This document shows positions 1 to 10,346 of a DNA stretch of 64,000 nt, one piece after another. Below the pieces are notes generated by a model that saw only the letters and a list, made by a program, of their open reading frames with translations, ran no database searches and was not told the DNA's origin. How positions within the stretch are numbered: the stretch's first letter is position 1; each line of letters begins with the position of its first letter. The DNA comes from Hydractinia symbiolongicarpus. Taxonomy: Eukaryota > Cnidaria > Hydrozoa > Anthoathecata > Hydractiniidae. The translations under genes were made by a program, and so were the position numbers. The stretch lies in assembly GCF_029227915.1 (NCBI RefSeq), contig NC_079875.1, forward strand, positions 5,086,001-5,150,000. The letters are read 5' to 3'.

Positions 1-539
1 TCTACGTACTAATTTTTCCTATTGACGCGTATAAATTTTGAGGCAAGTTCAAATTTTCCCACGATGAAAAAAATAATCTTAAAGTGACAGGTTCCAGACA
101 AAATATAGAAGCTGTATTTTTAGTTTTTGAAGGTATATATCTCTTCCTGCGCAACATTTAGTTTGGTTTTTTGCACTAAATTTCTGACAATAACGGACTG
201 CACAAGCGCTAACAGAAAGACGGATAAGTGACAGGTACTGAATAATACAAATATCATGTCATAAACAAGCGAGTTTATTCTAGGCTACGTTTCGACAGCT
301 ACAGCTGTATTCGACGGCAAATAATCGTAATCATCTTTGGCTATTTATTAGTTGAGGAGATAATTAGAAAATCGAAATCGATTAATCAGTTAACAGCTAA
401 AGTAATTAACTTTTTACGGACCTAGATGGCAGCAATAGATTGATTAAAATCCTTCCCTTTGTTCTAAAAAAGTTCGATTTATGACACGTTCCTCTCGAAA
501 CGTTTTACACTTTTTCTAAAGGTTCGCTTTCCGAAGTGC
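1..539. other. No gene recognised
   Basis: AT-rich sequence with no convincing coding segment, splice-supported exon or repeat on either strand. Confidence 0.5.
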
Positions 540-1325
540 GGGAACCATATTTCTGCAAGTTGATAGGAAATACTATTGATATAAGTATTTTCGGCTATAC
601 TGTTTATGGCTTATCTCACCATTCTTGCTGTCCAACCGGACTCTCGGTCTATGGCATTTTTATTGTCCCAGTCAATAGTATGATCATTCTTCCAGCTATG
701 GTCCGCAATCTCATTTTTGTCTGTATCTGCGTTGCGTACGCCTCTCTTGTGCTTTTACACACGTTTGAGCATTCGTTTCTTTCACCGACGTAAACAGCAT
801 CACAATCCTTACACGGAATTTGGTAGACAATATTACATAGATTCTCTAATCATATTACATATACATATACTACGTAGCGTGTTGTTAGATTAAAACCCTG
901 ACTTTATTTTATGACCTTTTATTACCCGACGAAGTGAGTTAGTTATTTCTGGTATATACGGCATACACACTGTAGCTAGTGGTTCATTTTCTGCATTCTC
1001 CCAGTGAGCGTTCTTATCATTTCTGTTCCTGGTTTTCTCTTCAACCTTTTTAATGGTTTGTCTCGAGTACCCGTTTGCAAGTAAGGCGTTGTTTATATGA
1101 GATAACTCTTTCTTTCGGTCATTCTCTTTACTGATTACATTGACTACTATACAGTAATGAGGACACTACATTTTATTTGCAGGACATTTGGTGATTCCAT
1201 GTGTTGAGATACTGATCAGTATGAGTTGTTTTGCGGTATACTGATACTGATAACGTACCACTGTTGCGAGACACTTAGTGTCAAAGAAAGGAAGCATACC
1301 GTTCTCCTACTATTCAATTGTAAAT
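540..1325 (-). pseudogene. Penelope-like retroelement fragment: RT C-terminus plus GIY-YIG endonuclease
   Basis: Read on the minus strand from about 1320 to 540, pieces of the C-terminal half of a Penelope-like element protein appear in order. LPFFDT and VYRKTTHTDQYL (the usual YRKPTHTDQYL) mark the end of the RT palm. LANGYSRQTIKK and MPYIPEITNSLRRV follow in the thumb. Then NIVYQIPCKDCDAVYVGE opens a GIY-YIG nuclease, continued by HSWKNDHTIDWDN and DRESGWTARMVR. Several stops and at least two frameshifts separate these blocks, one just after VYVGE, so it is a dead copy. The order RT then GIY-YIG is diagnostic of the family. The N-terminal RT and terminal repeats are not visible, so the fragment is 5'-truncated. 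The forward-strand 85-codon open frame at 536-793 is only its antisense shadow. Confidence 0.85.
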
Positions 1326-2317
1326 CAAATTTACGGGTGGTAATTATTGATATCATGAAATACGTCTAGATGAAATAAAAGAGCCAACCAACTTATACTG
1401 ATCAATATCTAAATTTAAAGAACAAATATAGAAATTTTGTTTCTACCAAACTCAGCTTTACGGCTACATTCTAGATAGTCACATGGCTAACCAAGCTGCG
1501 TGTTATAAAATCAGATAGGTTGATATGACACATAAAGTCGATAGTGTTGGCTAGAATAAAAGAACTTGTACCAAACTGAATAAAAAAATGTAGCTAAAAG
1601 AAAAGTTATATATAGCCAGCCAACTTGTCAGACTGATCGCAAAGTACGTTCATAACCAAAATCTCTAAATTGATTTGTTTAAGATTTGTACATGAAAAAT
1701 GTCAATATTGACATTTAGAGCAAAAAGGGCAGAAAGAGCCCTTCAAGTCTAAACACCACCACTTCCAAAAATGACCTTCGTCATCATCGCTGTGCTCGTT
1801 GCATGTTTCTTTGTTAGCCACGAAGAACTTGGATTGCGTATTCATAAAAATTGGGTTTAGTGATTGGTTTGCTACTCGCAAAATTTGCTATCTGTAGCTT
1901 GTAGATCTCGTGCATGATTTATTAACACAGAGATAAATAAACATATATAAACAGTGATAATGATGTGAGTTAATATAGCATCATGTAGGTCTTGACACAT
2001 TTGATGATTGTATGTCCTAATTATTCGAGGATAATAAAAGAATAAATAGAAACATGATACTATGAATACAATTTAAAGAATAACTTTCAAACAAACCACA
2101 CGCAAGGGTATTTTTTAACTAACTTAGAAAATTTTTTTTTTTACGCATCTAGAAACCATTTTAAGATATGAAGAAGATATTTAAAGATTTAGTGTATGGA
2201 GAAAATGTGACACCATTACCAGCTTTTAAAGTGTTTTCATTGTTTGTGCTCTTCGTAAGTAAGCCTTCTTACAATGTGCTGGAAGGATTTTGTTTGCCAT
2301 ATTTTTGTGCTCTGTTG
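1326..2317. other. Intergenic; contains a diverged Helitron-like scrap
   Basis: No gene is visible. Around 1735-1890 the sequence (for example CACCACTTCCAAAAATGACC and CGAAGAACTTGGATTG) resembles the 5' regions of the Helitrons ending at 12192 and 14292, in the same orientation. It is probably a decayed copy of that family. The rest is unremarkable AT-rich DNA. Confidence 0.45.
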
Positions 2318-2325
2318 TTGATGTT

Positions 2326-2356
<31 letters not shown>

Positions 2357-2379
2357 CTGTTTCTGTTGCTGTTATTGTA
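2318..2379. repeat. TTG/GTT trinucleotide microsatellite
   Basis: A run of about 17 interrupted TTG/CTG units. It produces a poly-leucine tail on a 70-codon open frame (2168-2380), which has no other support as a gene. Confidence 0.85.
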
Positions 2380-3076
2380 AATACTAACAACGCGACCTAA
2401 AAGATTGCTTACAAATGTACAGTCTGTTGCGATTACATGTCTTCTGTTTTAATTATCCCTAGCATTAAAATCTAGTAAAAACAATCAAGTTTGTTTGCAA
2501 AGTTTAATTTTTCGCGTTTAGTATAAGGAAGTTTATCAATACGATAGCTGTCGTTGCAATTGTAGAATTTGCTTTTAGGTGTTCAATGCAATGGTGATAT
2601 CCTCCCAATATGCTTATCTTCCACAACTTACTAAGGTATGCTGAATATATATAACACATGACATCCCCCTCCTATGGAGACATTATAGATAGAGTTGAGA
2701 TTCCCTTTGTGCTTATATCAGAAAAAGAAGTCCTTTACTAAATAATGCAATTGTCCATGATAACAATAATCAGATGATAATTCCTTTTTAAATAAACAAA
2801 TTTACCGTTGCATAAACAAATTGGTTGACATAAATACGTCATAGAAGGAAACTATAAATATCAATCATCAATAGCTAACTTCCTAAGGACACAAATATAG
2901 ACAAAACAGATATATAGCTGGCTTAGCATGACGAGTTATTTTTTGGAATAATTTCTTCACTATGCTTACGTAAAAAATTTATTCAAGTTTCAGAGGTGTT
3001 AAAAACTGACCTTTTATTTTAATTATGTCAATTTTAACCCTATTCCTGCTGGACCTTTTAGGGGATCCTCAATGCC
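2380..3076. other. No gene recognised
   Basis: AT-rich intergenic DNA. Nothing further supported. Confidence 0.5.
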
Positions 3077-3098
3077 GGGGTTGGGGGGGGGATGGGGG
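3077..3098 (+). other. G-run cluster with G-quadruplex potential
   Basis: Three runs of 4, 9 and 5 G within 22 bases; the 9-G run can supply two tracts. It stands out in very AT-rich surroundings and is followed by a CCCCCC run at 3106-3111. Function unknown. Confidence 0.6.
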
Positions 3099-3538
3099 CT
3101 GATTCACCCCCCTGTGTAATTTATACCGTTGTTGTCCGTTGGTTTTGAAACTTACCAAAGTGTTGTCCAGGTATTAATTAAAAATTTAGGGTAAAAAATT
3201 GATGATGTCAGCATTTTTAGTAATGACGTCATCAAATTCGATGGCATATAGAAAAATTCAATATTTTTGAGTTTTGTTAGCCATTGCATATTTGCGATGA
3301 ATTTAGTAACAATGATAATTTTTCTTTTCAGAATTTTACTCAACATAAAAAAGCGTTCACATGGCAACACAAAGGCATAATTTAAAAACTTTTTTTGGGA
3401 AAATGAAGCTAAATAAAAGTGAGGAAAAGTCACAAAATTTGAAGGTGTAACTGTAAACACAAACACGAAATAGAGCTCCCAAACTTGATTCGTCACCTGG
3501 CACATTGTCGTTGTAGCACGTGCTTTATTAATAACCTC

Positions 3539-3579
3539 AACCTCGCTCCCAGAGCATTTTGTCTCCTGGGATCGAGGTT
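3539..3579. repeat. Short hairpin: AACCTCGCTCCCAG and its inverse
   Basis: AACCTCGCTCCCAG at 3539-3552 pairs at 13 of 14 positions with CTGGGATCGAGGTT at 3566-3579 across a 13-base loop. It looks like the end of a MITE-type repeat, but no partner terminus was identified. Confidence 0.5.
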
Positions 3580-3939
3580 GAAATCATTTCAGTCTCTTTC
3601 TTGGACGCCTTGCTTCTTTTGTTATTTCACTATCAGGTGACAGTTTCATAAAACTTACAAAATTGTACACTTCTTTTCGTACATTGAAGCCAGACCACAG
3701 TAATCTCGTCTCTCCGGAGCGTCTTCTCTATTTCACCACAAAGAAAGGAGCGAGATTGAGCCTCCATTTTAGCGCAAGCGAAACAGGCGATTAAAAAATG
3801 CAAGAAATTTAATTGGTTTCCGCCTGGCGAACAGTATGTTGGTAGGATTGGACATTCTACCCAAGAAAGTTACCAGAAAATACATTAACGCGAGTTGAAT
3901 TAAAGTCTGATTGGTTTTTTTGCATATAAACGTCACCCG
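3580..3939. other. No gene recognised
   Basis: A second loose inverted pair lies here (AATCTCGTCTCTCC near 3702 and GGAGCGAGATTG near 3747). Otherwise nothing is visible. Confidence 0.4.
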
Positions 3940-5000
3940 AGTTTATCCACATTATCAGATGGACCAGCACGCATTTTTTCCGTAGGATTTTCTTTCTCTT
4001 CCAAGTCCGTTACGTTAGCATTATTATCATCTACACCGAGGTCCTCCTCACCTTCGTCAAATTCATTTCTAATATTTGCTGTTATATTCTCAAGCGATAT
4101 AATCACATCGTTATAAAAAAGTTATTTAATTTCAGAACTTGTGGTCCAGTTTGAATATACTCAGGTCTGACCGCCTGAAAATGTGCATGTCCACGATAAC
4201 ATATGTTTCGTTTCAATTTAACCATTATAGTTTCATTACTATCAGCGCCTCTTGGTTACATCACTAACATTTATAGGTACGTTATAGACTGCTCCTTTTA
4301 TTTGTCTCTTAGGCATAATTAAAACTTTTGCAAAATTTAGTCTTTTTGCAATAAATATTCTCTTCAATTTACTCAGTGACGATAATTGTAGAGGGTTGAA
4401 TATCAACTGCCAATTCATTCCATGATGCCTGACAGTGTGTTTTTCCTTTCAGAAGTTTCTTGTGGCATGTTTTGCAAACATAATATTGTAAATCATAGCT
4501 TTCTGCAAGTATTCAGTGTAATTCTACATCGATCAAATAATGGCTGGCATCATACACTACCACAGAATCTCTATAATGTAATTTTTTCGCAACAAACACA
4601 TATATAGCAGGGTCCTTCTGATATTTTAGACTTGAGCGCAGCAATTCTATCTTGACTGCTTTTGATCATAATACGTGTTTGGCAGATAGCAGCAGCATTA
4701 CGCATATATTCTTTTTTCTTTGCATGAATGGGAGTATCTTTAATTTTTTCACGGCGTGTGAAATCTGCTTGGTGCAGAGACTCCTTTTTTACATTATGTG
4801 CAGCCGTTCCTTTTATTTTTTCGCGATGAATAAATTTGCTTGGCGCTGGGAATATTTTGTGCACAATGTGCAACTGTGCCTTTTATTATCTCGCGATGAA
4901 TGCATTTTGCCTTACGTTGGACCTTCTTTATCTTTTCAAAATGTGTTGGGATTTTTTATGCGTTCACGGTATAATGCTTTTTGCTTGGCTTCGGGACTAA
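3940..5000 (-). pseudogene. Helitron-type protein, decayed N-terminal region (Cys zinc-binding block)
   Basis: Minus-strand fragments follow the order seen in the N-terminal part of large Helitron-associated proteins (DUF6570-like). A basic repeat region (ALYRERIKNPNTF, then HREKIKGTAAHNVKK and TRREKIKDTPIHAKKKEY) leads to a Cys block, SEGPCYICVCCEKITL, where C-x2-C-C is clear. Next comes YVCKTCHKKLLKGKTHCQA, then LKRIFIAKRLNFAKVLIMPK and RQIKGAVYNVPINVSDVTKR. A final GRGHAHFQAVRPEYIQTG and an acidic tail (SLENITANIRNEFDEGEEDL) complete it. Stops and frameshifts separate the blocks. Rep and helicase domains are not seen. Family assignment is from motif order, not a search. It lies just left of the minus-oriented Helitron array, but no terminus links them. 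Confidence 0.65.
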
Positions 5001-5239
5001 TCATAACTGAAGAAGATGGTCTTTTTAACAATTGATCTGATTGGTATGAACTCGTTTGTGAAAACATAGTATATTGCACTGTTATACTGCAGGGGAATAC
5101 CTTGAGATAATGGTATGTTTTATATACTCTTTGATATATACTCTATATATAGTACATATACTCTTTGCTTGTCCTAAAGAGAAAAAATTGTGAAGAACAA
5201 AAGTCCCGTTAACTTAATAATGTGGATCAAAGAGATAAC

Positions 5240-5570
5240 ATTCCATAAGACTGATGATTAATTGTTCATTTGAGGGCCGGAGGAAACTTATATCATGATG
5301 TAACATTTGCATCTCATAGTGCCTTCAAAATGTATTATTCTGGGAAATTCAGGAATCGAATGTGAGTCTGTGACATTTTTCTCACTATAAATCTGGTTAG
5401 CTTTTGTTAGAACAATATCTAAATCAGTTGTTGTCTACAATGCATTACGTCGATGAGTACTGAAAGTTATAGCAAAAAGCAATTGTAGAAGCACTAGCTT
5501 CCAGCAAAAGTTCCAAATTTGATGTCCCTTTGATAGCAGGATGCCCTAACAGTTTTCATAACATTGCACG
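5240..5570 (-). pseudogene. OTU/tegument-peptidase-like fragment, upstream part of the same Helitron-type protein
   Basis: Minus-strand pieces QRDIKFGTFAGS, STIAFAITFSTHRRNAL, TTTDLDIVLTKANQIYSEKN and HSIPEFPRIIHFEGTMRC appear in order, broken by two stops and one frameshift. The pattern F-G-x-x-A-G-[ST]-x-C, then D-L-D-x-[IV]-L, then I-P-x-F-P-x-x-I resembles the papain-like OTU-type domain that often precedes the Cys block of Helitron-type proteins. Its position upstream of the 3940-5000 fragment in the same orientation supports one original protein. The expected catalytic Cys falls at a stop-disrupted site. Confidence 0.5.
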
Positions 5571-5961
5571 GTTCTGGGTTCCTCTTAACATTATCAGTTT
5601 GGTCGAGTAAAAGGAGTTTGATTTTCGCTACTTACACAATGTAACTGTAAAAATCATAGCAAGACCTAACAAGCGTACAACATAAAAATCTGCATAAAAC
5701 CTGTTGTTATGTACTAGTACCGCCATATCAGTGTCAGTATTACTATCAATAATTTTTTCTGACTAGTTTTTAGTAGCTCTGTATGCTTGTCGCAATTAAA
5801 GCTAAGTTTTCCTCAGTCCTGGCATTGACAAATCCTATACCAGAAAAAGGGCTAAATAATAATATAAAGTAAATAAAAGTCGAAGTAAAGGATAACAAAA
5901 ATGATGTTATGGAAGAGGGTGTAGGTAGGTAGAGTAAGGTGAGCAAGCAAACTATATAACA
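5571..5961. other. No gene recognised
   Basis: AT-rich DNA up to the first Helitron terminus at 5962. Confidence 0.4.
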
Positions 5962-6102
5962 CTAGTCGTTAGCCCGTGGAAAAATCCACGGCTTGTCCGT
6001 TTTTTTTATACCGCATTGCGCGCGTTTCGCTACTTGCGCAGCTAACCTACCATTTTGCGTGACAAACAGACGGACAAACGTATACGGCTATTATAATATA
6101 GA
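5962..6102 (-). mobile_element. Short non-autonomous Helitron (B1, 141 bp)
   Basis: On the minus strand it begins TCTATATTATAATAGCCG and ends with hairpin CCGTGGATTTTTCCACGG, then GCTAACGACTAG, followed by T. This fits Helitron rules: 5' TC, 3' hairpin shortly before a terminal CTAG, insertion before T, no target duplication. It has no coding capacity. Its 5' end touches the 3' end of the next element at 6103 with no spacer. Confidence 0.75.
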
Positions 6103-6128
6103 CTAGCCGGGAAACCCGGCGTCGAAAC

Positions 6129-6322
6129 TATTATAACTCCAGAAAGATGGGGAAAAACAGACAGACAGAAAATGTATATAACACTTCTTAGACCGCCATC
6201 TTTATAATAAGATCACATGTACAAATCTCATAAAGATATACGCGGAAAACACAAACACATGGTTTTAAAGTATAACCAATAGCATAGAACAAAATGTAAA
6301 CATAAATGGCGGATATATAACA
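6129..6322 (-). repeat. 3' LTR of the gypsy element
   Basis: 194 bp. On the minus strand it starts TGTTATATATCCGCC and ends GGAGTTATAATA. It is identical to the other LTR except for one missing A in the CATAAATGGCGG stretch. It ends TA rather than the common CA. Confidence 0.93.
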
Positions 6323-6336
6323 ATCCTCCACCAATA
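6323..6336 (-). promoter_or_regulatory. Probable polypurine tract
   Basis: The minus-strand sequence ATTGGTGGAGGAT directly precedes the 3' LTR start TGTTAT. A purine-rich stretch here is the expected plus-strand primer site. It is short and contains T residues, so the call is tentative. Confidence 0.5.
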
Positions 6337-6345
6337 GTCCACAGT

Positions 6346-9300
6346 TTAAACGTATACAATGCGATTCAAGTCATAGTCCTCGAAATGCTTTGGTAAACGG
6401 CGAGATCGTTCAGGTCGAGAATTGGTGTCCTTGTTCACATCTTCTGCAACGTCTTCAAACGGCTCAGATGTCTCAGGAACAGGTAACTGGACCCTTGGCT
6501 CGATTTCAGTAACGGTTTCGTCAACTTCTGACGGTTCAAACTGTGGTAGCACAGCCAGAGGTGGGTCTGTCTCTACCATTGCTGAATCAGCTAATCTCTC
6601 GCCGGTTGCAGCTCGCATTTGATCGATGTGGCGTTGAACGATTTTCTCTCCCACTTCAACATCGTATGTCACAGGTCCTCTCTTTCTCGAAATGTTTCCT
6701 CTCACCCACCGCGGTCCTTGACCAAAATTTCTAATCAGTACCTCCTCTTGGTCTAGAAATTGCCGCAGCGGTTTCAATCGATGATTTCGATTCTCAGAAT
6801 CCATCTGTTTCCCCTTGACTGTCTGTTTCAGATCTGGTTTAACGAAATGGAGGGCACTCCTTAATTGACGATTGAACAGTAGTTCTGCAGGTGACCTGCC
6901 CGTGGTGGTGTGTGGTGTGATGCGGTACGTGAACAGCAAACGGCTTACTCTGGTCTCAATGGATTGACCATTCGATTCTATCTTTTTAAGACTGTTTTTC
7001 ACAGTTTGGACGGTTCTCTCTGCTTGTCCATTTGAAGCAGGATGGTATGGTGCAGAAAAAATGTGTCTGATGTTATTTCGTTTCATAAATTGCTCAAATT
7101 CAGTGCTTGCGAAACACGGTCCATTATCACTAACACAAACTCCAGGCAGGCCATGCGTGGCAAAGATTTTGCGCAGTTGCTCAATAGTCGCAGTGGAGGT
7201 GGAGCTATTCATGACTATTACTTCCACCCATTTTGAAAAAGCATCAACAACTATCAAAAACATTTTGTTCAAAAACGGTCCCGCATAATCCATGTGGATC
7301 CGCTCCCAGGGTTGGCTTGGGTATTCCCAGGAATGTATTGGTGCTACAGCTGGCATTTTTTGGTGGATTTCACAGGTTTTGCAATTTTTGACGGTTAACT
7401 CAATCTCAGAATCCATCTTTGGCCACCACACAAAACTTCTCGACAAACTTTTCATGCGAGTGATCCCTGGGTAAGACTGGTGAAGTTGTCCAAGCAGTTG
7501 TGGTCGTAACGAGCTTGGTATAATGACACGAGAACCCCACAGCAAGCATTGGTTGTCGATGCTGAGTTGATCCTTCCTTGAAAAGTACGGTTGTAATTCT
7601 ATTTTTCGGTTTACTTTCCAACCGTTGGATATCAAGTCCAACACTTTGCTCAGGACTGGGTCACGACTTGTATGTAGCTTAACATCAGCGGAGGTTAGTG
7701 GTGCTTGCACTAGGTCCATCATGTGAATTGCACTTTCATTGTTCGAGTAATCAGAACTGTCTGCTTGAAGTGGAAGGCGGCTTAGACAGTCAGCGTTGGC
7801 GTGATTGACACCTGGTTTGTACTCCAAGACGTAGCTATAAGCAGACAGCAGGAGGGCCCATCTCTGAACACGAGCAGCTGCAAGCGGTGGAATTGGTTTG
7901 TTTTGTCCGAATAGTCCCAAAAGAGGTTTGTGATCAGTTATAATTCTGAAAGACTGTCCATAAAGATATTGATGAAGCTTTTTGACTGCGAATACTATGG
8001 CTAAACCCTCTTTCTCAATGTGGGCATAATTCCTCTCTGCTGGAGAAAGAGTCCGTGAAATATAACATACGGGCTTCTCGGAACCATCATCCATTACATG
8101 GGCGAGAACAGCACCTATCCCATAAGGAGAGGCGTCACAGGACACAAGGATCGAACGTTGGGGGTCAAAATGCGTCAGCAACGGTGCTTTATATAGTAGA
8201 GCTTTCGATTCGGTAAACGCTTTTTCTTGTTCGGTTTTCCAGTGAAAGGTTGTCCCCTTCCTCAGCAGACGATGCAGTGGTTCAATCATTGCAGAAAGGT
8301 TTGGTAGATAACGATTATAATAGTTGAGCATTCCGAGATAAGCCTTTAACTGTGTAACATTCTCTGGAGGGGCTGCATTCCTTATAGCTTTGACCTTCTC
8401 TGGTGAAGGCGATATTCCTTCCTTGGTAATGTTGTAACCCAGATAAGTCACCTCTTCTGCTAGAAATACGCATTTGACTTCCTTCAGTCGCAATCCAGAG
8501 CTTTCAATCACTTGCAGGACTGACGATAAATTTCTCAAATGTTCCTCATCATCCTTACCAGATATTAAAATATCGTCTACTCGCACTTTGGTACGTGGTA
8601 TATGGCGGAGTCGCCTATCCATTTTCCTCTGAAAAATGCCGGTGGCGGAATGTACTCCATACTGAAGTCTTGTGGGGCGGTACAAGCCACGGTGTGTGTT
8701 GATTGTGAGGTATTCTCTTGTTTCCTCGTCCAACTCCAATTGCTGGTATGCATGACTCAAATCCAGCTTTGTGAACTTTTCACCCCCTGACATTGAGGCG
8801 AAAAGATCTTCAGTTCGCGGAATTGGATAAGTGTCACAAGGTGCAGCCTGGTTTATTGTCTGTTTGTAATCGCCGCATATTCTGATAGTACCGTCCTCTT
8901 TCTTTACCGGTACGATAGGGGCTGCCCATCTTGAATATTCAACTGGTTCATATATGCCATCTTGTACAAGTCTATCAAGTTCAGTGTCGATCCTGTCTTT
9001 TAAGGCATACGGGACTGGTCGTGCTTTGCAAAACTTTGGTGCGACAGAGGAGTCCACAGGAATATGGACTCTAAAGTCCTTCAGCAATCCCATACTTTCC
9101 GTAAACACGGCGGCATGCTGTACTAATATTTGCTGTAGATTGGTATTGCTAGAATGCTTGACCTGGAACAAACTGGGCCAATCTAACTTGATTACTTTTA
9201 GCCAATCTCGACCTAACAATGAAGGAGATTCCCCGGGTACGATAGTCAATGACAATGTGTATTTCTGTTTTTGGTGTTCAACGTTTACAGCAGCTGATCC

Positions 9301-10320
9301 CAAGGGTGTTATGATTTCCCCTGTAAAAGTTTTTAACTTTAAGTTACTAGGCTGGATGGTCAACTCTGGAATGCATTTCCGTAATGTTTTTTCACTTATC
9401 ACCGACATCGATGCACCGGTATCGACCTCCATCTTGATGGTTTTTCCTTCAATACTGACATTTACAAAAAGCGGTTCAACTCTGCTCCCTTCTAATTTAT
9501 ACAGGTTAAACATATCGGACTGTTCAACAGTTTCGTTGTAAACATTTCCTTCATGTTCGGACTCCAGTTGGTTTATTGGTTTCCGGGGTGGTCTGGATTT
9601 CTCATCATTTCGTTTCTTTTGACGACATTTTTTAACGGTGTGTCCTTTTTTGTGGCAATAATAACATTCAGCATCCTTGAATGGACATGCCTCTGCTGTA
9701 TGTTTTGTCCCTCCACATCGATAGCAATCCCTCCCTGGGTTGTCTCGGGCTCTCTCCAAAGCGTGGACACTCTCTGAAATGTTGCCTGTCGCTTGATGTT
9801 GGAGAATGCTTTTGGAGTAGCTTGCTGCTGATTCCATAGAACATGCAATTCGTAGGGCTTTGGCTAAGGTGAGGTCTTTCTCACTCAGGAGCTTTTGTTG
9901 TATTTTTTCCTCCTTAATACCACAAACAAGTCTATCTCTTAACATGTCGTCCAGTGTTTCTCCATACTCACAATGTTCACTGAGTCGACGCAAAACTGCC
10001 AAGTACTGGGAAATTGTTTCAGAAGGTTGCCTATCACGAGTGTTGAATCTGAATCTCTCAGCTATCGAATTGGGAGTGGGATATAAATGATCTTTCATTA
10101 ATTGTACTAGCTGGTCATAAGATTTGGAAGCAGGATCGTTATTTGACAAACCTCTCAACAGCTGGTAGGCTTTGGCTCCACATGAGCTCAGCAGGATTGC
10201 TCTCTTCTTGGTGGCATCTGCAATGTCATTTGCTATGTAGAACTGATTCACTCTCTCGATGTAATTGTTCCAGAGTTCCGTTGCCGGATCAAACTCTCCA
10301 ATTTTTCCGTAGGTAGCCAT
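6346..10320 (-). CDS. Gag-Pol polyprotein of a Ty3/gypsy retrotransposon, 1324 aa, intact
   Basis: A single frame encodes a Gag region (about 1-195), two CCHC zinc knuckles (about 199-232, CYRCGGTKHTAEAC and CYYCHKKGHTVKKC), an aspartic protease with DTGAS at 300-304, reverse transcriptase (about 430-630), RNase H (CDAS near 728, TDHKPL near 795) and integrase. The integrase has a zinc region ending C-x2-C near 980 and a D-D-35-E core (D1011, D1065, E1101), followed by an acidic C-terminal tail. The first RT catalytic Asp is in KLDLSHAYQQ (520). The second box reads VRVDDIL, with Arg where most families have Tyr. In the integrase zinc region SYPG replaces the usual GHPG. No stop or frameshift breaks the frame. 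The ATG at 10320 lies 26 bp from the LTR. It makes replication proteins for the element only. Confidence 0.95.
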   Translation of the reverse strand: MATYGKIGEFDPATELWNNYIERVNQFYIANDIADATKKRAILLSSCGAKAYQLLRGLSNNDPASKSYDQLVQLMKDHLYPTPNSIAERFRFNTRDRQPSETISQYLAVLRRLSEHCEYGETLDDMLRDRLVCGIKEEKIQQKLLSEKDLTLAKALRIACSMESAASYSKSILQHQATGNISESVHALERARDNPGRDCYRCGGTKHTAEACPFKDAECYYCHKKGHTVKKCRQKKRNDEKSRPPRKPINQLESEHEGNVYNETVEQSDMFNLYKLEGSRVEPLFVNVSIEGKTIKMEVDTGASMSVISEKTLRKCIPELTIQPSNLKLKTFTGEIITPLGSAAVNVEHQKQKYTLSLTIVPGESPSLLGRDWLKVIKLDWPSLFQVKHSSNTNLQQILVQHAAVFTESMGLLKDFRVHIPVDSSVAPKFCKARPVPYALKDRIDTELDRLVQDGIYEPVEYSRWAAPIVPVKKEDGTIRICGDYKQTINQAAPCDTYPIPRTEDLFASMSGGEKFTKLDLSHAYQQLELDEETREYLTINTHRGLYRPTRLQYGVHSATGIFQRKMDRRLRHIPRTKVRVDDILISGKDDEEHLRNLSSVLQVIESSGLRLKEVKCVFLAEEVTYLGYNITKEGISPSPEKVKAIRNAAPPENVTQLKAYLGMLNYYNRYLPNLSAMIEPLHRLLRKGTTFHWKTEQEKAFTESKALLYKAPLLTHFDPQRSILVSCDASPYGIGAVLAHVMDDGSEKPVCYISRTLSPAERNYAHIEKEGLAIVFAVKKLHQYLYGQSFRIITDHKPLLGLFGQNKPIPPLAAARVQRWALLLSAYSYVLEYKPGVNHANADCLSRLPLQADSSDYSNNESAIHMMDLVQAPLTSADVKLHTSRDPVLSKVLDLISNGWKVNRKIELQPYFSRKDQLSIDNQCLLWGSRVIIPSSLRPQLLGQLHQSYPGITRMKSLSRSFVWWPKMDSEIELTVKNCKTCEIHQKMPAVAPIHSWEYPSQPWERIHMDYAGPFLNKMFLIVVDAFSKWVEVIVMNSSTSTATIEQLRKIFATHGLPGVCVSDNGPCFASTEFEQFMKRNNIRHIFSAPYHPASNGQAERTVQTVKNSLKKIESNGQSIETRVSRLLFTYRITPHTTTGRSPAELLFNRQLRSALHFVKPDLKQTVKGKQMDSENRNHRLKPLRQFLDQEEVLIRNFGQGPRWVRGNISRKRGPVTYDVEVGEKIVQRHIDQMRAATGERLADSAMVETDPPLAVLPQFEPSEVDETVTEIEPRVQLPVPETSEPFEDVAEDVNKDTNSRPERSRRLPKHFEDYDLNRIVYV

Positions 10321-10330
10321 TTCGGTAATA

Positions 10331-10344
10331 TATCCTCGTCGCCA
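10331..10344 (-). promoter_or_regulatory. Putative primer binding site
   Basis: Two bases after the 5' LTR the minus strand reads TGGCGACGAGGATA. A TGG start at this position is standard for tRNA-primed elements. The matching tRNA was not determined. Confidence 0.55.
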
Positions 10345-10346
10345 CT

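Noticed and set aside
2168-2380. 70-codon open frame with poly-leucine tail
   Set aside because: The tail is the TTG microsatellite and the N-terminal part has no recognisable domain or splice support.
8954-9541. 195-codon plus-strand frame
   Set aside because: It is antisense to the intact Gag-Pol frame. Other plus-strand frames in 6422-10090 are likewise shadows.
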